Below are positions 26,199 to 34,383 of a stretch of 64,000 bases of DNA, in pieces. The notes under the pieces are model-generated. The model was not told the origin of the DNA. It searched no databases and worked only from the letters and a program-made list of their open reading frames with translations. Where the stretch lies: assembly GCF_014192475.1 (NCBI RefSeq), contig NZ_JACHXZ010000003.1:248001-312000 (forward strand), read 5' to 3'. Origin of the DNA: Simiduia aestuariiviva. Its GTDB lineage: Bacteria > Pseudomonadota > Gammaproteobacteria > Pseudomonadales > Cellvibrionaceae. The number at the start of each line of letters is the position of its first letter. The stretch's first letter is position 1. The position numbers and the translations under genes are program-made.

Positions 26199-27011
26199 TT
26201 AGTTAAGCACATGCCCGTTTTTTCTTGGTACCTGCCGCGGCAGTAATCGGTCTGTTTCTTTTTTCACTACCGCGTAACATTCACACGACAGCGCCTCCAA
26301 TTTATTTCTATGCAACACTTTAATATGGCCGCGATGGTAGGCGATGACACCAAGCTTTTGCAATTTGCCAGCGGCCTCGGTCACACTCTCACGACGCACA
26401 CCCAACATATTGGCGATTAACTCCTGCGTCATAATGAGGTTGTTGCTGGGCAGTCTGTCTAGTGACAATAGCATCCAGCGGCACAGCTGCTGATCCACTG
26501 AATGGTGACGGTTGCACACCGCCGTTTGCGCCATCTGGGTAATTAGCGCCTGGGTGTATCTCAATAACAACATGAGCATTTCAGTGTGCCGATCGAACTC
26601 GTCCTTAAATCGGTGACCCACCATGCGATACGCATAGCCGGCACTCTGCACGATCGCTCGGCTGGGCGTGCTATCGCCCCCCATAAATAACGCAGTGCCT
26701 AGAATACCCTCATTGCCCACCACGGAAATTTCCGCCGAAGCGCCATCCTCCATGACGTACAACATGGAGATAATGCAATCAATGGGGAAATAGGCGTAGC
26801 GCAGTGTATCCCCCGATTCATAGAGAACCTTGCCCAGGGGCAAATGAACCAGCTCCAGATTTTTCGTCAAACGCCGCTGAACGTCCAGCGGCAGCGCGGC
26901 AACAAGATGATTTTCGGTTGGGCAGTGCTGCACTGATGTGTCGATGAATGTCATAGCGTTATTAACTAAAGGGCCATATCGATGAATTAACGCGCACATA
27001 GCGTAAATCAT
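26199..27011 (-). CDS. Crp/Fnr-family transcriptional regulator (paralogue 2)
   Basis: A regulator of up to 270 residues with the same architecture as paralogue 1: an effector barrel 'LHLPLGKVLYESGDTLRYAYFPID'-like segment and the helix-turn-helix 'ELIANMLGVRRESVTEAAGKLQKLGVIAY'. No FNR-type cysteine set is seen. ATG at 26954 (MTFIDTS) is a more family-like start than 27011, but neither has a strong ribosome site. The two proteins share the 'LMGVRR/MLGVRR' recognition region, so they may read similar DNA sites. Confidence 0.83.
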   Translation of the reverse strand: MIYAMCALIHRYGPLVNNAMTFIDTSVQHCPTENHLVAALPLDVQRRLTKNLELVHLPLGKVLYESGDTLRYAYFPIDCIISMLYVMEDGASAEISVVGNEGILGTALFMGGDSTPSRAIVQSAGYAYRMVGHRFKDEFDRHTEMLMLLLRYTQALITQMAQTAVCNRHHSVDQQLCRWMLLSLDRLPSNNLIMTQELIANMLGVRRESVTEAAGKLQKLGVIAYHRGHIKVLHRNKLEALSCECYAVVKKETDRLLPRQVPRKNGHVLN

Positions 27012-27231
27012 ACGCTCATTTAGCCACGGCAGTTATCCAATCAGCGAAAAACACCACGCTTTAATGATTGACGCGACAGCAATTTGAATTTAACGAAGCA
27101 AAGAATATAGCCATCACTCCGCATGTTAATAAAAGGCAGCTGCTGAAATACACAGTGGCAATCTCCAACGTCGACCACGGGAAGGCCCTATAGATCACAT
27201 AGCCTTCCCATGGTAATGACCCACTCAATCG

Positions 27232-27450
27232 CTAGAATTTTTTCTTCACAGTTAGCAATAGGCCACCCACCACAATAAAGGCAATACCCGCCCATATTGG
27301 AATATTGACATGTTCACTTTCTGAAAATGACATGCGCAGGGAGCCTATGTTTGCGTCGTGCACATCACTGGTATAGCTGAACCCTCCGTAAGCTAGCCCC
27401 AACACACCCAGTACAATTAGAATGACGGCAAGTAGTTTTAGTGGACTCAT
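27232..27450 (-). CDS. Small two-helix membrane protein
   Basis: A 72-residue protein with two transmembrane helices: 'LLAVILIVLGVLGLAYGG' and 'IPIWAGIAFIVVGGLLLTV'. Between them is a short polar loop ending 'SESEHVN'. I take ATG at 27450 because a GGAGG site lies within the end of the preceding gene and the resulting product starts with a helix. Similar two-helix proteins occur beside lmo0937-type genes in stress clusters; the function is unknown. Confidence 0.75.
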   Translation of the reverse strand: MSPLKLLAVILIVLGVLGLAYGGFSYTSDVHDANIGSLRMSFSESEHVNIPIWAGIAFIVVGGLLLTVKKKF

Positions 27451-27451
27451 G

Positions 27452-27598
27452 CTAAAGCCTCCTGCCTTCAATAACTCTAATCGCCAGCACCACGATCGCC
27501 ACAACCACCAAGATGTGAATCAACCCACCCATGGTATAAGAAGAAACCAACCCCAACGCCCAAAGCAATAGCAATGTAATCGCTAGAATATCTAACAT
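27452..27598 (-). CDS. lmo0937-family membrane protein, 48 residues
   Basis: A 48-residue ORF encodes MLDILAITLLLLWALGLV then a Ser-Tyr turn, 'GGLIHILVVVAIVVLAI' and a basic 'RVIEGRRL' end. This two-helix hairpin with a GG in the turn and an Arg-rich tail is the lmo0937 family pattern. It is followed by the next gene after one base. A GAGG ribosome site lies upstream of the ATG. Function unknown; often found with stress and envelope genes. Confidence 0.8.
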   Translation of the reverse strand: MLDILAITLLLLWALGLVSSYTMGGLIHILVVVAIVVLAIRVIEGRRL

Positions 27599-27740
27599 CA
27601 CCCTCTCCTTTTTCAATTAAAAATCGAGTGTATCCAGCGCATGCCAAAAGGGTCTGTACGCTATGCAACCGACGAAGACACCACACTAGGTTATATTCCC
27701 GCTCTACCAGCAGCTCACTAATAGAGCGTCAGAAGGGGCA

Positions 27741-28181
27741 TTGAAAATGAAACGATTAGAGAACTCGCAATTCAAGTGTGTTTTATCACCCAAGTTGCGT
27801 CGCTCGCTTACAACTTTTGTGGGGGCATCGACCATTGCAACCGCATTGGCGTTGACTGCCTGTACAGCAAGCTCACCTTATCCCTACCAAGCATTGCACA
27901 ACGCGGAGTCCGCCATTGGCAACGCAGATCAGGAACGAGTGTCAGATTATGCACTGCCCGAGCTCAGTCAGGCGCGCAAAAAACTCACCGAAGCGCGTGC
28001 AGCTGCTCAAGCAAAAGATATGGCAGCAGCTAAGCGACTTGCCAATGAATCAGAAGTGAGTGCGCAATTAGCCTCTGCGCGAGCGACACAGATTAAAGCC
28101 AGTCTGGTCAACGATGACATGATCCAAAACATAGACATGTTAGAACAAGAAATGCAGCGCAACCAAGGAGACAACCCATGA
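27741..28181 (+). CDS. DUF4398 lipoprotein
   Basis: A 146-residue lipoprotein: a long basic N-region, a hydrophobic stretch and the lipobox-like 'LALTAC' followed by a helical domain typical of DUF4398 ('AESAIGNADQERVSDYALPELSQARKKL', with Ala/Lys/Glu heptad patterns). It is translationally coupled to the OmpA-like gene (ATGA at 28178), and the two proteins share the DUF4398-like helix, so they probably act together in the envelope. Confidence 0.85.
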   Translation: MKMKRLENSQFKCVLSPKLRRSLTTFVGASTIATALALTACTASSPYPYQALHNAESAIGNADQERVSDYALPELSQARKKLTEARAAAQAKDMAAAKRLANESEVSAQLASARATQIKASLVNDDMIQNIDMLEQEMQRNQGDNP

Positions 28182-28993
28182 ATACACCACTGCTAAAATA
28201 CTCGAAATTGGCGGTGCCCACAGCCGTAATTCTACTCACCATGGCCTGCTCTAGCCCGGCAACCAAACCCGATGGCGCAGTCGGTGTGCGTGAAAAACTC
28301 ACAGACTTGCAATCGGATCAAAAGCTTGCCAGCCGCGCACAGCTGGCCATTAAGGAAGCAGAATCCGCCACGCGCATGGCAGAGCGGCCAGAGCGGGAGC
28401 AGGCCGTCGCGCAACACCGAATATATATGGCGGATCACAAGGTTGAGATTGCCATTGCCATTGCGCAAAGCCGACTACTGGAAGATCAACGCAAAGCGCT
28501 GATTGATCAACGGGACGCATCGCGCTTGAGCGCCCGCACAACAGAGGCCAATTTCGCCCGCCAAAAAATGCAGGATGCAAAGCGACGCAATGCCAAACTC
28601 GAACAGGAGCTGGCCGACCTCAATGCGAAAAAAAGCGACCGAGGTATGGTGTTGACGCTCGGCGATCTATTGTTTGAGACTGGAAAATCAGATTTAAAGT
28701 TTGGCATTGCAGATAATCTCGACAAGCTATCACTGTTTCTCAATCAAAACCAAGATCGCCAACTGATCATTGAGGGCTACACAGATAACATAGGCAGTGA
28801 CGCCTTTAATCTAAGTCTCTCACAGGATCGCGCCGACTCAGTGAAATCCTATCTGCTAAAACAGGGCATCGCGAGTTATCGCATGCAGTCATCAGGCAAA
28901 GGGGAAGGCACGCCCATCGCCAGCAACGATTCTGCGCAAGGGCGCCAGAGAAATCGCCGCGTAGAAATTATTATTCCAAACGAGGCCTACTGA
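28178..28993 (+). CDS. OmpA-family lipoprotein with a DUF4398-like coiled coil
   Basis: A 271-residue outer-membrane lipoprotein. A lipobox 'LTMACSS' is followed by an alpha-helical coiled-coil region (residues about 30-150) and a C-terminal OmpA peptidoglycan-binding domain: 'GDLLFETGKSDL', 'IEGYTDNIGSDAFNLSLSQDRADSV' and 'GKGEGTPIASN' with 'RRVEIII'. The peptidoglycan-contact Asp and Arg are present. Coupled to DUF4398 and terminated at 29120-29152. Confidence 0.9.
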   Translation: MNTPLLKYSKLAVPTAVILLTMACSSPATKPDGAVGVREKLTDLQSDQKLASRAQLAIKEAESATRMAERPEREQAVAQHRIYMADHKVEIAIAIAQSRLLEDQRKALIDQRDASRLSARTTEANFARQKMQDAKRRNAKLEQELADLNAKKSDRGMVLTLGDLLFETGKSDLKFGIADNLDKLSLFLNQNQDRQLIIEGYTDNIGSDAFNLSLSQDRADSVKSYLLKQGIASYRMQSSGKGEGTPIASNDSAQGRQRNRRVEIIIPNEAY

Positions 28994-29119
28994 AAATCTG
29001 GATGCCACCTAATGCAGCCTACTCAGGAGGCCATGCCATCAGACTTTTAGGTACTGATAGAAGCTGAAACAATGTGAGCCGCTGCGGCTAAATAGTTAAA
29101 TAAAAACTGAAAGCGTAAC

Positions 29120-29152
29120 GCCGGTGATTGATAAAAGCTCACCGGCTTTTTT
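29120..29152 (+). terminator. Rho-independent terminator after the OmpA-like gene
   Basis: GCCGGTGA / TCACCGGC 8-bp arms around an 11-base loop, followed by TTTTTT. Confidence 0.88.
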
Positions 29153-29236
29153 ATGCGCTACTCTTCACCCTTTACTGCGACTTGCTGACTGCACCGCCAC
29201 TTCCGCCACGCAATGCACAGCGACAGGAATTTCTCT

Positions 29237-29583
29237 GTCTGAGGGCAACAGCGCGGGCATGCAGACGGCACTGCTTGCACACGGCTACCTGCATCCCAGC
29301 CAACCCAAGCGGATCGGGCGCTTATTCAAGCCATTGCCGCGCGGATAACCGACGCCGGCCTTGTTGTTGAGGCCAGTTACGATCAATCCGAACTCACCAG
29401 CACCTAGCCGTTCGCGGCACGGAGGATTTGTACTTTAGGCTTGGGACTTTAACCGACAGCCACCGACACTACACCACTCAGTATGTCATCGAGTGCTACC
29501 ATACTCCCGCTAGTGTTCAGCAAGGCTTTGGTTGGAAAATGTATTTTGTGCTCGCCAAAGACTGGTATAGATTTGCTGACGCC
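29237..29583 (+). pseudogene. Degraded copy of the 3' end of the DUF4011 helicase gene
   Basis: This stretch matches the last about 115 codons of the helicase at 42929-43275 in the same orientation. Shared words include 'GMQTALL', 'RLG.LTDS..HY', 'YHTPASV.Q.FGW' and 'FVLAKDWYR'. A frame disruption and stop occur near 29406 (TAG in the equivalent of 'CDLAV'). Identity is moderate, clearly below that of the rnd-recR copies, so it is an older remnant. It lies 207 bp before the ECF sigma gene. Confidence 0.85.
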
Positions 29584-29721
29584 TTGCCGCCCGCTTCTAA
29601 AATCAGCCTGACATTGCGGCAATCGGCCACTGAAACCACCCTAATTCCTAGCATTGCAGTGACCATTCTTAGACAGCCCCGCGCGGCCTACTCTGGGCCG
29701 CCGAAAATAAATGAAAAAAGT

Positions 29722-29750
29722 TGCATCCAAAATACTGGTTCAATCGTAAA
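29722..29750 (+). promoter_or_regulatory. Candidate ECF promoter upstream of the sigma gene
   Basis: TGCATCC - 16 bp - CGTAAA, 41 bp before the ATG of the sigma factor. The same TGCATCC and a 16-bp spacer precede DUF4331 at 31080-31108 (there followed by CGTTAG). The CATCC -35 resembles the SigK class, in line with the RskA-like anti-sigma gene. Confidence 0.65.
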
Positions 29751-29790
29751 ACTAGGACACCGTACCTGTACCCACCTTACTTGAGCCGCT

Positions 29791-30336
29791 ATGCAGACTA
29801 CAGAAGAACAACATTTACAACTACTGAGCGCCACCTCACTGGGCGACAGACGGGCTTTCGAGCAACTTTATCAACTCACCAGCGGTCGTCTTTACGCCGT
29901 GGCACTGCAGCTATTGCGCCAGCGCGACAAGGCCGATGACGCAGTGCAAGAGGCCTTCGTTAAAATTTGGCACAACGCCGGCGAGTACCACCACCAAAAG
30001 GGATGCGTGCTGGCTTGGATGATTAGCATCGTCCGCTACCGTGCACTGGATATGCTGCGTGCCAGCAAGCGCCGGCGCGAAGACAGCAGCACTTTGTTGC
30101 CCGAGATCGCCGACCACAGCTCACCGGATGGGGTATTCACTCAGCGGCAAGATAAGGCGCGCATCGATCACTGCATGGAGCGCTTGGATCAGCAACAGCG
30201 ACAAGCCATCGCCCTAGCCTATTTTAACGGCTACACCCACCACGAAATGTGTGACTACTTAGCCTCGCCATTGGGCTCGGTGAAAAGCTGGGTCCGGCGA
30301 GGACTGGAAAAATTAAAGAGGTGCCTTGGCGCATGA
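29791..30336 (+). CDS. ECF-family RNA polymerase sigma factor (SigK-like)
   Basis: A 181-residue sigma factor. Region 2 includes 'RRAFEQLYQLTSGRLYAVALQLL' and 'ADDAVQEAFVKIWHNAGEY', and region 4 is 'QQRQAIALAYFNGYTHHEMCDYLASPLGSVKSWVRRGLEKL'. Its end overlaps the anti-sigma gene by 16 bp, which fits a regulated pair. A promoter-like element upstream matches one before DUF4331, suggesting autoregulation and control of the envelope operon. The inducing signal is unknown. Confidence 0.93.
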   Translation: MQTTEEQHLQLLSATSLGDRRAFEQLYQLTSGRLYAVALQLLRQRDKADDAVQEAFVKIWHNAGEYHHQKGCVLAWMISIVRYRALDMLRASKRRREDSSTLLPEIADHSSPDGVFTQRQDKARIDHCMERLDQQQRQAIALAYFNGYTHHEMCDYLASPLGSVKSWVRRGLEKLKRCLGA

Positions 30337-31004
30337 ATTACTTACTGCCTGAACGCCGCGAGGCACTCGCTGCAGAATACGCCTTGGGAACACTGTCGGG
30401 GCTGGCGCGTGCTCGCTTTCAGCGCCTGATGATGCAACATGCCGAGCTTCGCAGCGCCGTTTGGCGCTGGGAAAATTATTTCAATGAATTAGGCGCGACG
30501 CTGCCCGAACAAACGCCCGCTGCACATGTGTGGCAAGGTATCGCTCAACGACTGGGCTTTGTGCCAGCCAAATCTGAAAAGTCCCATTGGTCCCTTGCGC
30601 GCTGGCTTTCGGGGGCGATAGTCGCGGCGGCTCTGGTGCTGGCCGTTCTCGTAGCGCCGAACCAGCACCAACCGATGCCCAGTCAGCTGGCGCTGTTCCA
30701 AAACGCAGACTCGCAACCACTCTGGCTGGTGCAGCTACAAAGCGATCTCATCAAAGCGCGCGCCACACCCAACGTGACGCCCAGCTTAACCGCCGACTTT
30801 GAATTGTGGATGGTGCCGAGCGACGGATCGGCGCCGATCTCTCTGGGCCTTCTGCCCGAGTCCGGCAGCCGGGAGCTACTCAGCGCACACAGGTTGGTCA
30901 ACGTCGCCTTTAACGCCTTGGCCATTAGCCAAGAGCCGCCGGGCGGCTCGCCAACGGGTCAACCTACTCAAGTGCTGTACGTGGCCCAGCTGGTGGCCAT
31001 CTAG
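30321..31004 (+). CDS. RskA-like anti-sigma factor
   Basis: A 227-residue membrane protein. The N-terminal anti-sigma domain has 'REALAAEYALGTLSGLARARFQRLM', typical of RskA/ASD domains, without a zinc-binding HxxxCxxC set. One transmembrane helix ('GAIVAAALVLAVLVA', around residue 98) is followed by a periplasmic domain ('LWMVPSDGSAPISLGLLP', as in RskA C-terminal domains). It should hold the SigK-like factor inactive until a periplasmic signal triggers release. It overlaps the sigma gene and is followed by a terminator. Confidence 0.9.
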   Translation: MPWRMNYLLPERREALAAEYALGTLSGLARARFQRLMMQHAELRSAVWRWENYFNELGATLPEQTPAAHVWQGIAQRLGFVPAKSEKSHWSLARWLSGAIVAAALVLAVLVAPNQHQPMPSQLALFQNADSQPLWLVQLQSDLIKARATPNVTPSLTADFELWMVPSDGSAPISLGLLPESGSRELLSAHRLVNVAFNALAISQEPPGGSPTGQPTQVLYVAQLVAI

Positions 31005-31037
31005 ACGCCGAAACCTAAAAAACCTAACACCCTTTGC

Positions 31038-31061
31038 GCCCTCACTTGAGGGCTTTTTTTT
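31038..31061 (+). terminator. Rho-independent terminator after the anti-sigma gene
   Basis: GCCCTC-actt-GAGGGC followed by eight T. Confidence 0.9.
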
Positions 31062-31079
31062 ACCTGATCTGTAAAAAAA

Positions 31080-31108
31080 TGCATCCAAATCATCGGCAGC
31101 GGCGTTAG
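31080..31108 (+). promoter_or_regulatory. Candidate ECF promoter upstream of the DUF4331 operon
   Basis: TGCATCC - 16 bp - CGTTAG lies 35 bp before the ATG and just after the anti-sigma terminator. It shares the -35 and spacer length with the element before the sigma gene at 29722-29750. Confidence 0.65.
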
Positions 31109-31143
31109 TAGAGTGAACGTACTCATTCACAAAAGGTTTTATC

Positions 31144-32724
31144 ATGAAAAGAAGCACCCTTGCTTTGATGATCTGTAGCAGCTTGCTGTGCGCCAGTAGC
31201 CATGCCTCAAGCCATCGGGAAGCACCCAACGTAACGCGTCTACCGACTCTCGACTCCACCGATTTCTATGCCTTTAACAGCTATCAACCCGGCCGCGCCG
31301 AATTTGTGACTTTAATAGCCAACTATATTCCGCTTCAAGATGCCTACGGCGGTCCCAACTATTTTGCGATGGATCCAGCCGCGGTTTACAGCATCCACGT
31401 CGACAATGACGGTGATGCACAAGAAGATTTAACCTTCGAATTTCGCTTTAGCCAAAGTCTGGCCGGCGGTGAAGGCATTAAACTCAGCGTCGGCCCCAGC
31501 GACAACCAACGACAAGTTGCCGTACCGCTTAAAAATGTAGGTGGCATTTCCGCCGCCAACCAAGACAACGCCAATTTTAGTGAAAGCTACAAGCTAAGTT
31601 TAGTGACAGGGGATCGTAAAAGCGGCTCGTCCATAACAGTGACCAACGCCACCAGCGGCGCTGACAGTTTTGCCAAGCCACTTGACTTTATTGGCACCAA
31701 ATCTTTCAGCTCGCGGGCGGATTATGCAACCTATGCGCAGTCGTTTATCTATGACATCAGCATACCGGGTTGCAACATTAATGGTCGTGCTTTCGTCGGC
31801 CAGCGCAAAGACCCCTTTGTGGTTAACCTGGGAAAAACCTTCGATTTAGTTAACTATGTGCCGGTTGAAGGTGACAGCAGCGCCAGCGCGGGCGATGGTG
31901 GTGGTTTCCCTGGCGGTATCACTCAAAACCCTGGCAACGATGATTTGCAGGACAAAAACGTCACCACTTTGGCACTGGAAATCCCAAAACCCTGCTTGAC
32001 GGGAGCCGGTAGCGGCAGCATCGGAGCCTGGACCACCGCCAGCTTGCCGCAAGCGCGTATTTTAAATCCCAATGCCGGCTTTAATAACACTGAGGTCAAC
32101 GGTGGCGCACTGACGCAGGTGTCGCGCCTGGGCAATCCACTGGTGAACGAATTGGTTATTGGTTTAAAAGATAAAGACCGATTTTCATCGGCGGAGCCAA
32201 AAGATGACGGCCAGTTTTTAGATTATGTAAGTCATCCTGCCCTGCCAGAATTGTTGAACATTTTGTTTAAAGATGCGGTTAATTCTACGCTCGGCACCAG
32301 CTTCGACACATTGGCGCCCACCCACTTTCCTCGCAACGATTTAATCACGGCGTTTCTAACAGGTTTTGCAGGTGTCAATCAGCTCGCCACAGTGACGCCG
32401 TCTGAAATGCTGCGTTTAAATACCGCCATAGCGGCCACACCGCTGGATTCGCAATCCACATTCGGCGTAGTCGGCGATGATTTGGCGGGCTTTCCCAATG
32501 GCAGACGCCCCGGTGATGATGTAGTCGACATTGCCTTGCGAGTTGTGATGGGTCGTCTGTGCTATCCGATACCCATTAATGGTACTAACACGGATTTAGG
32601 TTTATGCGCTCCGGAAGATGCGAACACAGGTGAAGTGGCCTTTACCGACGGGGCACCAATCAGTGCGGCCGATATGGGCGACAGCTTTCCCTACCTTGCA
32701 GCGCCGCTGCCGGGCTCAGAGTAA
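31144..32724 (+). CDS. DUF4331 exported protein
   Basis: A 526-residue protein with a clear signal peptide ('TLALMICSSLLCASSHA') followed by the DUF4331 N-terminal signature 'SSHREAPNVTRLPTLDSTDFYAFNSYQPGRAEFVTLIANYIP'. The family has beta-sandwich regions and no known activity; the 'DNDGDAQEDLTFEFRF' motif suggests calcium-loop or ligand-binding features. First gene of an operon with a cadherin-like lipoprotein, a TPR-like protein and a HupE-like protein, preceded by a candidate ECF promoter. Confidence 0.88.
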   Translation: MKRSTLALMICSSLLCASSHASSHREAPNVTRLPTLDSTDFYAFNSYQPGRAEFVTLIANYIPLQDAYGGPNYFAMDPAAVYSIHVDNDGDAQEDLTFEFRFSQSLAGGEGIKLSVGPSDNQRQVAVPLKNVGGISAANQDNANFSESYKLSLVTGDRKSGSSITVTNATSGADSFAKPLDFIGTKSFSSRADYATYAQSFIYDISIPGCNINGRAFVGQRKDPFVVNLGKTFDLVNYVPVEGDSSASAGDGGGFPGGITQNPGNDDLQDKNVTTLALEIPKPCLTGAGSGSIGAWTTASLPQARILNPNAGFNNTEVNGGALTQVSRLGNPLVNELVIGLKDKDRFSSAEPKDDGQFLDYVSHPALPELLNILFKDAVNSTLGTSFDTLAPTHFPRNDLITAFLTGFAGVNQLATVTPSEMLRLNTAIAATPLDSQSTFGVVGDDLAGFPNGRRPGDDVVDIALRVVMGRLCYPIPINGTNTDLGLCAPEDANTGEVAFTDGAPISAADMGDSFPYLAAPLPGSE

Positions 32725-32735
32725 GGAGCGCAGTT

Positions 32736-33218
32736 ATGCAAATTAAACCGATTATAATTTTCGTGATTGCAGCTGGACTGTTGGTAGGTTGCGGGAGCGA
32801 GAAAACCAAAAATCGAGCACCCGTCGCCACCAGCTCAAGCTTTACCACAGAGGTCGACTCAACCTTAACCGGCCAACTCAGCGCTAGCGATCAGAATCGT
32901 GACATGCTGATGTACAGGCTGACAACAGAACCCACACAAGGAATTGTAATACTCGAATCAACGGGTGCTTTTAGCTACACGCCAAAGGCTGAGTACACTG
33001 GCCTAGATAGCTTCAGCTTCAGCGTTTCGGACGGCAAAGTGGAATCAACTAAGGCTATTGTTTCGATCGAGATCAATCCACAGCAGGTGCTGTTCTCCAG
33101 CTACAGCCGTAGTGCTTTTTCACAAAGCGCTGACGCTAAACCGCTGTCTACCAACGGCCGGGAGTTTGAGCAGGATGTTGTTTCAGAGCAGGCCTACGAC
33201 GACTTGCTGAGCAACTAG
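32736..33218 (+). CDS. Cadherin-like/Ig lipoprotein
   Basis: A 160-residue lipoprotein. The signal ends in a lipobox 'LLVGCGSE'. The body is one cadherin-like tandem-repeat (VCBS/Ig_7) domain: 'APVATSSSFTTEVDSTLTGQL', 'TEPTQGIVILESTGAFSYTPKAEYTGLDSFSFSVSDG'. Its C-terminal tail is polar. It follows DUF4331 by 11 bp and is probably translated from the same mRNA. Role probably in surface interaction; not shown. Confidence 0.8.
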   Translation: MQIKPIIIFVIAAGLLVGCGSEKTKNRAPVATSSSFTTEVDSTLTGQLSASDQNRDMLMYRLTTEPTQGIVILESTGAFSYTPKAEYTGLDSFSFSVSDGKVESTKAIVSIEINPQQVLFSSYSRSAFSQSADAKPLSTNGREFEQDVVSEQAYDDLLSN

Positions 33219-33285
33219 GACTGTCATCGGCAAGCTGCCATGGACGGCAGCGCTTTCGTAACCTGGCTATGACCGGAATTTTTAA

Positions 33286-34383
33286 ATGACAAAAATGTAC
33301 GCACCATTTTATACCCGCATCGGCACACTGCTGCTCACTTTTTCGACGCTTATCGCTGACTGTTTTGCCGAGCCCTTTCAACCGACGCAATCCGATCAGG
33401 TTATTGCACGCTGGCCCGCAGTGGCGATACGGCAGCACGAGCTCTCAAGCGAAGACAGACTGGCACAGGCACAGCAACTGTTACAAACAGCCAACCAGCC
33501 AGGTCAGTCGTTTCGCTACGGTCTTGCAGAAGCACTAGTCGCACCGGTAGTAAACAATCTTGCTGAAAAAAAAGCCATTACTACAGCCGGCTGGTATATC
33601 TGGGCGACAATTCGACAACAACAGCACGAATTCGACACCGCGCTTGAGGCGCTGCAAGAAATTACCAGCCCGGCACCCGAATATGAATCAGCGCAACTCA
33701 TGCGGGCGCGTATTTTTTTGACTCAGGGCAATACCCGCGCGGCACAAAAATCCTGTTTATCCTTGGTTGGCATCACAGACCTGCTGACGTTATCGGCCTG
33801 CACGCTAGAGGCGACGCCCGACAATCTAGCGGCCAACTACCAACACCTCAGCGGATTGATCGATTCACACGGCTTGCCGGCAGAACCCAAGCGCAGCTGG
33901 ATCATGCAGTTAATGGCACAAATGGCGATGCAGTTAAACAGGCCTGAGCAAGCGGTTCAGTGGCTCGGTGCACCCACCACAACCGCTAGCGTCAGCTGGC
34001 TGAGTCAGTGGGCTGACCTGCACTTTGCGCTGCAAGATCCAGCCACTGTGTATCGCCACCTTGACCAACTTGCCCAGATGCTAGCGGCCCAACAGTTATC
34101 TTTGGAAGACGGCCTGTTGTTGCGTCTGGCTCACGCTGGCCAGTTGCTAAATAAGCTCAGCTGGCAGTCGTTAGTAGAGGCCCGTATGGCCCTGCGCGAG
34201 ACCCGATCTGACCTACAACACGCCAGCGACTTGGCCTATTACTTTATTTACCTTGCACCAAACCCCAACAAGGCTCTGCACTGGGCTGGCGTTAATTTGC
34301 AATCCGCCAACGAAGCCGCTGACCAGCAACTGATGCAACGGGCCTTAGCACTTGGTTTGCCACCGGCCCGGAGGTCAGAATGA
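33286..34383 (+). CDS. Exported TPR-like repeat protein
   Basis: A 365-residue protein with a signal peptide ('TLLLTFSTLIADCFA') and alternating helices of TPR type: for example 'ITTAGWYIWATIRQQQHEFDTALEALQEI' and 'PEYESAQLMRARIFLTQGNTRAAQKSC'. The gene overlaps the HupE-like gene by ATGA (34380-34383), so the products are probably made together. No catalytic motif is visible; the helical repeats suggest a scaffold or partner role. Confidence 0.75.
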   Translation: MTKMYAPFYTRIGTLLLTFSTLIADCFAEPFQPTQSDQVIARWPAVAIRQHELSSEDRLAQAQQLLQTANQPGQSFRYGLAEALVAPVVNNLAEKKAITTAGWYIWATIRQQQHEFDTALEALQEITSPAPEYESAQLMRARIFLTQGNTRAAQKSCLSLVGITDLLTLSACTLEATPDNLAANYQHLSGLIDSHGLPAEPKRSWIMQLMAQMAMQLNRPEQAVQWLGAPTTTASVSWLSQWADLHFALQDPATVYRHLDQLAQMLAAQQLSLEDGLLLRLAHAGQLLNKLSWQSLVEARMALRETRSDLQHASDLAYYFIYLAPNPNKALHWAGVNLQSANEAADQQLMQRALALGLPPARRSE

